Source of the DNA: Candidatus Aquidulcis sp.
GTDB lineage: Bacteria; Chloroflexota; Anaerolineae; UBA4142
Assembly: GCA_020723345.1 (NCBI GenBank)
Contig: DYJA01000028.1
Span: forward strand, 1 to 56,782
Direction: 5' to 3'
Length of the DNA: 56,782 nucleotides
Below the pieces are notes generated by a model, which was not told the DNA's origin, did not search any database, and worked only from the letters and a program-made list of their open reading frames with translations. Positions 51,398 to 56,782 of the stretch are shown piece by piece (the stretch's first letter is position 1; every line of letters starts with the position of its first letter). The translations under genes were made by a program, and so were the position numbers.

Positions 51398-53473
51398 ATG
51401 CTCACCCAACATCTTGCCGCGTTAACCTTTCGCGCCGACGACTACGCGCTGACGCGCGTTCAAATCGCGGTGACGCTCGCGTTGCACCTCGCCGGACTGA
51501 TCGCCGCGGCGTACTTGATGCGAGCCCCAATCTGGAGTGCGCCGCTCGCGCTGGTGCTCCTGTCAATCGTTCCGGCGATTCTTCTCCGAGCGCGTGGTAC
51601 GTTCGCCGCGCAGACACTCGCGCCGTTCTTTTTTCTGTACGCGATTATCGCCGCGCGCTTTATCTTCATTCGCGTTCTCGGCGGCGACGTGCCCGGCTAT
51701 TTCGATTACAACGCGCCTGATCTGCGCTCATCTCTGTTTCGTTTAGAGCCGTGGCTCGTGTGCGCGCTCATTTATACGCTGGCGATCCAAATCCATTTTC
51801 TTCTTCTGTCATTTCGAGCGCAGCGAGAAATCGCGCCAGCAGAACCGAGATTTCTCGACACAAAAATCGTGTCTCGAAATGACAGCTGGATCGGCGCGGT
51901 CGCGCTCATTCTCGCAACCTTTGTTTGGGCAGGCGCGCTGTACATCGGACAGCGCACACACGGCGTCACCGGAACCGATCCGTACGCGTACGCGCAAATG
52001 GGCGTCGATCTCGCGCTGCGCGGCACGCCGCTGCACCGCTTTATGCTTTTCGAAAGCGTCGCGCCGCTCAATATCGCTTGGGCACCGATTGTACACCTGG
52101 GCTACCACATCCCGATCAACGCGAGCGGCGACGCGCCGACCGTTTGGCCCATCGGCGGTTCATTCGCGTTTGCAATCGCGTACCGCTTGATCGGCGAGTC
52201 GGGATTGTATCTCGTCAATCCTGGGATGAGTTTGCTTTTGCTCGTCGCAACAGGTTGGCTTGCATGGGAATTGTTCCGCGATTCCAAGGATCGTGCGTGG
52301 ATCGCCGCGCTCAGCATCGCGATGCTCGCGACATCGCACACACTCTTCGATTGGGCGACTGTGCCGATGGTGGACGCGCAAGCCGCGCTCTTCTCTGTTC
52401 TCGCGATTGGTTCGGCGATACGATTTGCGCGTCAGCCGCGATTTGTCTTCGCGATGTTGTGCGGCGTCGCACTCGGCGCGGCGTACTTCGTGCGACACAC
52501 GCAACTACTGATCGTCCCGGCGATTTGCGTTTTGCTTTGGATGAATCGTGCGCCGCGCGGATTGCGCGTCCGCGCGCTCGTCGTCGCGGGGCTTGCGTCG
52601 CTTTTGGTTGCATTGCCTGATCTGTGGTATCATCAAGTTGTCTTTGGCAGTTGGCTCACTCCGGAATCGCGCGAATTGGACTTGTTCTCGATTGCATCGG
52701 TCGCAGAAACAGCGAGCGCGTTCAACGCTGGTCTGTTGGCTGCGCGCGAATTCGGCTGGCTACTGCCGTTTCTGCTTTACGGCGCGTATCGTCTCGCGCG
52801 TGACAAGCGCGTCGAATTTGCTGCGCTCGCGTTGTGGCTAATCGTGCTGATCGGTTTTCACTTGTTGTATCCCGCGCTGCGCCTGCGCGATCTTTTACCG
52901 GAGTTTCCGCCGCTCGTGATCATCGCGGCGTACGGCATCGTCGCGTTTGTCCGCGCGCTGTTCGGAGTGGGCGATTCACCGCCAGCCGCTGGCGATGAAT
53001 CGCCCACTCCGAACGCCAAGCGACTCATCGCCGCAACAGGTTTAATCGCGACGTTGTTCTTGCTTTTGATGCGCGTCTGGAACGTTTTGCTGATTCCGTT
53101 TGGCGCGCCGCAAAATTCGTACGGTTTTCTAACCGCCACGCAGCGCGCCGCGTTCGATCAGATTGCCGCGCTCACGCCGCCGAACGCGGTGATCGGCGCG
53201 ACGCTGAACACGGGCGCAATTGATTTGTACGCGAGCCGCGCGACGTTCGTTCCTGATATGTGGTCGCCGCTAGAGCAAGACGTTTTTTTCGCCGCGATGT
53301 TTCGCGAGGGCAAACCGATTTTTCTGCTCGACGACAGCGCGGGGATGACGACCGCGCGCCGTCAACTCGAAACGCGTTACGCGCTGCGCCGCGTTGCCGG
53401 ACTCGACATCCCGACCGGGAGCGTACTCCCCGGCGACACTTTGCGCGCGTTGTGGGAAATAAGATTGAAATGA
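51398..53473 (+). CDS. Multi-pass membrane glycosyltransferase-like protein with two in-frame repeat insertions
   Basis: 691 aa, ATG 51398. Numerous hydrophobic helices and the loop GTDPYAYAQMGVDLALRGTPLHRFMLF, with acidic residues near the expected GT-C active site, resemble ArnT/PMT-type enzymes, although the family match is weaker than for 48742. Palindromic elements at 51807-51884 (26 codons, SFRAQREIAPAEPRFLD) and 52960-53014 (GVGDSPPAAGDESPTPN) interrupt helices or loops without breaking the frame. It overlaps der by ATGA. Confidence 0.75.
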   Translation: MLTQHLAALTFRADDYALTRVQIAVTLALHLAGLIAAAYLMRAPIWSAPLALVLLSIVPAILLRARGTFAAQTLAPFFFLYAIIAARFIFIRVLGGDVPGYFDYNAPDLRSSLFRLEPWLVCALIYTLAIQIHFLLLSFRAQREIAPAEPRFLDTKIVSRNDSWIGAVALILATFVWAGALYIGQRTHGVTGTDPYAYAQMGVDLALRGTPLHRFMLFESVAPLNIAWAPIVHLGYHIPINASGDAPTVWPIGGSFAFAIAYRLIGESGLYLVNPGMSLLLLVATGWLAWELFRDSKDRAWIAALSIAMLATSHTLFDWATVPMVDAQAALFSVLAIGSAIRFARQPRFVFAMLCGVALGAAYFVRHTQLLIVPAICVLLWMNRAPRGLRVRALVVAGLASLLVALPDLWYHQVVFGSWLTPESRELDLFSIASVAETASAFNAGLLAAREFGWLLPFLLYGAYRLARDKRVEFAALALWLIVLIGFHLLYPALRLRDLLPEFPPLVIIAAYGIVAFVRALFGVGDSPPAAGDESPTPNAKRLIAATGLIATLFLLLMRVWNVLLIPFGAPQNSYGFLTATQRAAFDQIAALTPPNAVIGATLNTGAIDLYASRATFVPDMWSPLEQDVFFAAMFREGKPIFLLDDSAGMTTARRQLETRYALRRVAGLDIPTGSVLPGDTLRALWEIRLK
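51807..51884. repeat. In-frame palindromic repeat (TGTCATTTCGAG family)
   Basis: 78 bp (exactly 26 codons). Ends TGTCATTTCGAG and CTCGAAATGACA are nearly exact inverted repeats (T/C change aside); inner GAGAAATC and GAGATTTCTC also pair. Confidence 0.9.
52960..53014. repeat. In-frame palindromic repeat (GTTCGGAGTGGGCGATTC family)
   Basis: 55 bp. Arms GTTCGGAGTGGGCGATTC and GAATCGCCCACTCCGAAC are perfect inverted repeats of 18 bp; the centre CGCCAGC/GCTGGCG forms a second perfect stem. It encodes a Pro/Gly/Asp-rich loop. Confidence 0.92.
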
Positions 53474-54807
53474 CCAAACCAATCGTTGCCATCGTCGGAC
53501 GCCCAAACGTGGGCAAGTCGACTTTATTCAATCGTTTGATCGAAGAAAGACTCGCGATCGTTTCCGATACCGCGGGAACGACGCGCGATCGTTTGTATGG
53601 CGATGTCGAATTCGCCGGGCGCGAGTTCATCGTCGTCGACACCGGCGGACTCGCGCTCGACGACCGCGCCGATCTACCCGGCACGCCTGCCGCGATGCTC
53701 GCGGGCGTGCGCGCGCAAGCCCAAATCGCGATGGACGAAGCGGACGCGATTGTCTTCATCACGGATGTGGAACAAGGCGCGACGCCCAGCGATTTCGAAA
53801 TCGCCAAAGTGTTGCGGCAGACGAGCAAGCCGGTGTACCTCGTCGTCAACAAAGCCGATAACGAAACGCGCGCGCAAGACGCGGTCGAATTTTTCAAACT
53901 GGGTCTTGGCGAACCGACGGTGATTTCCGCGCTGCATGGCGTCGGCGTCGGCGATCTGCTCGACGCGATCATCACGCATCTGCCACCGGAAACAACGGAG
54001 CCGCCAAGCGAAATTCCGCATCTCGCGATCGTCGGTCGCCCGAACGTCGGCAAGTCGTCGCTGCTCAACGCGATTCTGGGCGAAGAGCGCGCGATGGTGA
54101 GCGACATTCCCGGCACGACGCGCGACGCACTCGACACCGAATTGATCTGGGAGAATCAAAAAATCGTTTTGATCGACACTGCGGGGCTACGCAAGCGCGG
54201 GCACATCGAACCGGGGATCGAAAAGTACAGCGCGCTGCGCGCCATCCGCGCGATTCAACGCGCGAACGTCGCGCTCCTCGTGATCGACGCGGACGCGGGC
54301 GTGCTCGCGCAAGATCAACACGTCGCGCAGTCCATCCTCGCCGAAGGCAAAGGCGTCGTGATCGTCGTCAACAAATGGGACTTGATCGAAAAAGACGCGC
54401 GCACGACGGAGGAGTTCACCGTCAAAATCCGCTCCGCGCTTGACTTTATCGCGTACGCGCCGGTGGTTTTCGTCTCGGCAAAGACGCATCAACGCGTGCG
54501 CCAAGTGATCGAGCGCGCGCTGCAAGTGTGCGAATCATTTCGTTTGCGCGTGCAGACCTCGGAACTGAACGAGTTGGTGCGCGAGGCAACGCGTAAACAC
54601 GCGCCCGTCTCGAAAGGCAAGCGCGCGCTGAAATTTCTGTACGCGACCCAGGTTGAAGGCACGCCGCCGACGTTTGTCTTTTTCGTCAACGACAAGCGGC
54701 TCGTGCACTTCACGTACGAGCGCTATTTGGAAAATCAGATTCGCGACAAGTGGGGGTTTGAAGGCGCGCCGCTGAGATTAATTTTTCGGAATCGGAGGGA
54801 TACGTAG
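53470..54807 (+). CDS. der: Ribosome biogenesis GTPase Der (EngA)
   Basis: Essential 50S-assembly GTPase, 445 aa. ATG 53470 overlaps the previous stop (ATGA). Two tandem G domains: GRPNVGKSTLFNRL, DTGGLALDD, NKADN and GRPNVGKSSLLNAI, DTAGLRKRGHIEPG, NKWDLIEK, followed by the KH-like domain (RTHAPVSKGKRALKFLYATQ-type region, FVFFVNDKRLVHFTYERYLENQIR). Fully canonical. Confidence 0.97.
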   Translation: MTKPIVAIVGRPNVGKSTLFNRLIEERLAIVSDTAGTTRDRLYGDVEFAGREFIVVDTGGLALDDRADLPGTPAAMLAGVRAQAQIAMDEADAIVFITDVEQGATPSDFEIAKVLRQTSKPVYLVVNKADNETRAQDAVEFFKLGLGEPTVISALHGVGVGDLLDAIITHLPPETTEPPSEIPHLAIVGRPNVGKSSLLNAILGEERAMVSDIPGTTRDALDTELIWENQKIVLIDTAGLRKRGHIEPGIEKYSALRAIRAIQRANVALLVIDADAGVLAQDQHVAQSILAEGKGVVIVVNKWDLIEKDARTTEEFTVKIRSALDFIAYAPVVFVSAKTHQRVRQVIERALQVCESFRLRVQTSELNELVREATRKHAPVSKGKRALKFLYATQVEGTPPTFVFFVNDKRLVHFTYERYLENQIRDKWGFEGAPLRLIFRNRRDT

Positions 54808-54829
54808 GACAAGTTTTGGAAACTTGTCC
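54807..54829. terminator. Palindrome between der and the convergent unknown gene
   Basis: GGACAAGTTT/GAAACTTGTCC hairpin starting at the last base of der and ending just before the stop of the convergent gene. No T-run, but position suits a bidirectional terminator. Its centre (TTTTGGAAAC) resembles the palindrome at 55572-55605. Confidence 0.6.
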
Positions 54830-54833
54830 AACC

Positions 54834-55556
54834 TCAGTTTCTGCCCGCGCTCCGTCCGTGTCCGCGCTTCCACAACGGATCGGGCAACTTGATCTTTGCG
54901 CCGCGCTCGAACGACAATCCTTTTTTCTTACGCTTGCCTTTCTTCGCGTCTTTTTCTCTCGCGTCATCGACCGCGCCTTGAATTTCCTTTGTGATCGGAT
55001 GATCGGGGTCGTGCAGCGCGTCAGCGAGTTGATCCATCAGCGCGTTCAAAGTGCCAAAGTTTTGCGCGAGGCGCGCGGGGTCGCGCGTTTCCCAGTATTC
55101 GCCTTCGTCCACAACGCGCAGACTGGGAAAATATTTGTCGCGGACGAGCGCGAGCAATTCGCAGATCGAGATGTGAACGTCGAGCGGCGCGAACTGGGTT
55201 TTGGTGAACAAGAGTTTGTTTTCCCAGTAATGCCCCGGCTCAGGTTCGGGCATATAGAAACACAATTCGCCCTGCTGGTTGAAGGTGAGGAACACGCTTT
55301 CGCTTTCGGGATGCGGTTGTGCGATGATGCCGCGCAGCGTATCGTCAATCGGCGACTCGGTGGAGGAGTAAAAAGTCGTGTGGGTCTCTTCATCCTTCTT
55401 GTCGATCACCGTCCGCTCGACCGTACCGAGGATTCGATCATCTACATCAATGTATTTCCATTTGCGCTGGAAGCAAAAATGCCGCGCCGCCGTCAAGAGA
55501 TCGGGCAAAACGCGCGGATCGTCTAGTTTGCCCGAGTAGTGGATTGTGATGCCCAT
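54834..55556 (-). CDS. Conserved-looking protein of unknown function
   Basis: 240 aa from ATG 55556 (GGGGAGAAGAG upstream); the frame is open further upstream but runs into miaB. No family recognised. The soluble N-terminal part contains WKYIDVDDRILGTVERTV, HPESESVFLTFNQQGELCFYMPEPEPGHYWENKLLFTKTQ and VHISICELLALVRDKYFP, suggesting an alpha/beta fold. The C-terminus is a very basic tail (DAKKGKRKKKGLSFERG). Both ends of the gene are marked by related palindromes. It could be co-transcribed with miaB. Confidence 0.7.
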   Translation of the reverse strand: MGITIHYSGKLDDPRVLPDLLTAARHFCFQRKWKYIDVDDRILGTVERTVIDKKDEETHTTFYSSTESPIDDTLRGIIAQPHPESESVFLTFNQQGELCFYMPEPEPGHYWENKLLFTKTQFAPLDVHISICELLALVRDKYFPSLRVVDEGEYWETRDPARLAQNFGTLNALMDQLADALHDPDHPITKEIQGAVDDAREKDAKKGKRKKKGLSFERGAKIKLPDPLWKRGHGRSAGRN

Positions 55557-55571
55557 TGACTCTTCTCCCCG

Positions 55572-55605
55572 AGACCTGTCAGGTTTTTGGAAACCTGACA
55601 GGTCT
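55572..55605. repeat. Palindrome (AGACCTGTCAGGTTT family) covering the miaB stop codon
   Basis: Perfect 15-bp arms AGACCTGTCAGGTTT and AAACCTGACAGGTCT around TTGG. It overlaps the first two bases of the miaB stop codon (55604-55606, minus strand). May act as terminator. Confidence 0.88.
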
Positions 55606-56782
55606 ATTCGACTTGTCCGATCATCGACCACGGTCCCGCCCATTCGATTTTTACGCGCGCGAGTTTGCCTTTCCACTCGCGCGCATCGTCTTCGAAGAAA
55701 ACGAGTTTGTTGTTGCGCGTGCGCCCTTTCCAGCGATTTTTGTTTCGCGCAGCGTCTTCGACCAACACTTCGACTGTTTGTCCCAAAAATCGCGCGTTGA
55801 TCTGGGCGAGGATTTCGGCTTGCAGATCGTCGATCGCTTTGCGGCGGCGCTCTTTCTCCTCGGGTGGCACGTCGTCGTCCCAACGCGCGGCGACGGTGTT
55901 CGGGCGCGGCGAAAACATCGCGACGTGCGCGACGTCGAGTTCGAGTTCCTTGAGCAAGTTGTACGTGTTGAGGAATTGCGCTTCCGTCTCGCCCGGCATC
56001 CCGACGATGATGTCGGTCGCGATGCCGACGGTCGGCACGCGCGCGCGAATTTTCGCGACGAGCGCGCGGTAATCGTCCACGGTGTAGCCGCGCTTCATTT
56101 TCGCGAGCATCGCGTCGTCGCCCGATTGCACCGGCACTTCAACGTGCTCACACACTTTTGGCAGCGCGGCAATCGCGTCGAGCAATGCGTCGGTCATGTA
56201 TAACGGATGCGACGTGAGAAAGCGAATGCGCTCCAGCTCTTCGATGTCGTGAATCGCGCGCAAGAGATCGGGCAAACGCGGATCGTCGCCGACATCGTAG
56301 CCGTACCGATCGACGATCTGTCCGAGCAGCGTGATCTCTTTAACGCCTTGCTTGACGAGCGCGCGCGCTTCGGCGGCAATTTCGCCAATCGAGCGCGAGC
56401 GTTCGCGCCCGCGGCGGTACGGAATGATGCAAAATGTACAGACGTGATTGCAGCCGTAAATGATCGGGATGTGCGCGCTGACAAGTTCGCCGCGCTCGTT
56501 AATCGGCAAAACCAGGTCGGCGTCTTGCAATTCGTAGCGCGTTTCCGTTTCGCGCTGTTCAATGGCATAGTCCTCCCCTGTCAGAACGGGGGAGGGTTGG
56601 GTGGGGGTACCGCGCGCGCACAGCAATTCCACAAGCCGCGTCGGATCAGACGGCGGCAGAAAAACGTCTACGAAGGGGAAACGCTTTTGCAGCGGCGACG
56701 CGTCGCGCACGCCGACGAGGCAGCCCATCAATCCCAAAACGAGATCGGGACGCGCGGCTTTGAGCGGCTTGAGCGACATCAA
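55604..56782 (-). CDS. miaB: tRNA-2-methylthio-N6-dimethylallyladenosine synthase, 5'-truncated by window edge
   Basis: Radical-SAM methylthiotransferase that modifies A37 of tRNAs; about 390 residues are present and the start lies beyond 56782. The radical-SAM cluster is CNHVCTFC in IPIIYGCNHVCTFCIIPYRRGRERSRS; the C-terminal TRAM domain ends ARVKIEWAGPWSMIGQVE. An N-terminal domain cysteine is in LGLMGCLVG. A repeat at about 56570-56609 inserts RGTPTQPSPVLTGE-like residues between LVELL and YELQDADLVLP, in frame. Other methylthiotransferases (MtaB, RimO) fit less well. Confidence 0.92.
   Translation of the reverse strand: MMSLKPLKAARPDLVLGLMGCLVGVRDASPLQKRFPFVDVFLPPSDPTRLVELLCARGTPTQPSPVLTGEDYAIEQRETETRYELQDADLVLPINERGELVSAHIPIIYGCNHVCTFCIIPYRRGRERSRSIGEIAAEARALVKQGVKEITLLGQIVDRYGYDVGDDPRLPDLLRAIHDIEELERIRFLTSHPLYMTDALLDAIAALPKVCEHVEVPVQSGDDAMLAKMKRGYTVDDYRALVAKIRARVPTVGIATDIIVGMPGETEAQFLNTYNLLKELELDVAHVAMFSPRPNTVAARWDDDVPPEEKERRRKAIDDLQAEILAQINARFLGQTVEVLVEDAARNKNRWKGRTRNNKLVFFEDDAREWKGKLARVKIEWAGPWSMIGQVE
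56570..56609. repeat. In-frame dispersed repeat (CCTCCCCTGTCAGAACGGGGGAGG family) in miaB
   Basis: Arms CCTCCCCTGT and ACGGGGGAGG are inverted, followed by GTTGGGTGGGGGT. This type of sequence is a widespread small dispersed repeat; here it is translated within the linker between the N-terminal and radical-SAM domains. Confidence 0.8.

Noticed and set aside
48742-53473. Repeat-bearing glycosyltransferase genes considered as pseudogenes
   Set aside because: Frames are uninterrupted over their entire length, starts and overlaps with neighbours are normal, and inserts keep the frame.

Overview
This 56.8 kb window reads as a chromosomal segment of an uncultured Chloroflexota bacterium, probably Anaerolineae-like. 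The evidence is indirect: a chromosomal core (dnaG, rpoD, lepA, der, miaB, tRNA-Asn) of generally bacterial type; an RpoD with an extra charged segment between regions 3 and 4, as I recall from Chloroflexota; a MalT-type ATPase regulator ending in a SARP/BTAD domain; several Pro/Thr-rich lipoproteins; and a tungsten aldehyde:ferredoxin oxidoreductase with an oxygen-binding diiron protein, which suggests an anaerobe or microaerophile. DNA from about 6.7 kb onward is strikingly rich in CGCG/GCGC; the first 6.7 kb looks less so. No rRNA, phage, transposase or CRISPR array was seen.

Layout. 0.1-6.7 kb (+): RND efflux adaptor and pump plus two secreted proteins, one a TolB-like propeller. 6.8-10 kb (-): large MalT/SARP regulator. 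10.1-15.9 kb (+): complete Dpp/Opp-type ABC importer, followed by a nitrilase-fold amidohydrolase and a class III aminotransferase (16-18.2 kb). 18.2-19.06 kb: gene-free region with three promoter-like sites and a candidate structured RNA. 19.1-21.6 kb: DUF2148 iron-sulfur protein, diiron metallo-beta-lactamase-fold protein, FAD oxidoreductase. 21.7-25.1 kb: dnaG, rpoD, tRNA-Asn. 25.2-31.3 kb: roadblock protein, alcohol dehydrogenase, two deoxynucleoside kinases, amidase, YfcC-type carrier. 31.4-37.5 kb (-): AOR, MoaD-like protein, GH5-like glycosidase, spermidine-synthase-like protein, DUF1461 protein. 37.8-43.7 kb (-): autoregulated-looking GntR operon with sugar ABC importer, dehydrogenase and transaldolase. 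43.8-45.3 kb (-): malQ. 45.6-54.8 kb (+): toxin-antitoxin pair abutting lepA, enoyl-CoA hydratase, three glycosyltransferases, der. 54.8-56.8 kb (-): unknown gene and 5'-truncated miaB.

The most unusual property is the density and diversity of short palindromic repeats. About ten different families occur between genes, and at least seven elements lie in frame inside four protein-coding genes (an alcohol dehydrogenase, two membrane glycosyltransferases, miaB), in the manner of Rickettsia palindromic elements. One intergenic family, present three times, forms a four-hairpin cloverleaf whose stems differ between copies by compensatory changes. I regard this as the best candidate for an undescribed system. 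The second is the structured RNA candidate near 18.7-18.84 kb, with its own promoter and terminator.
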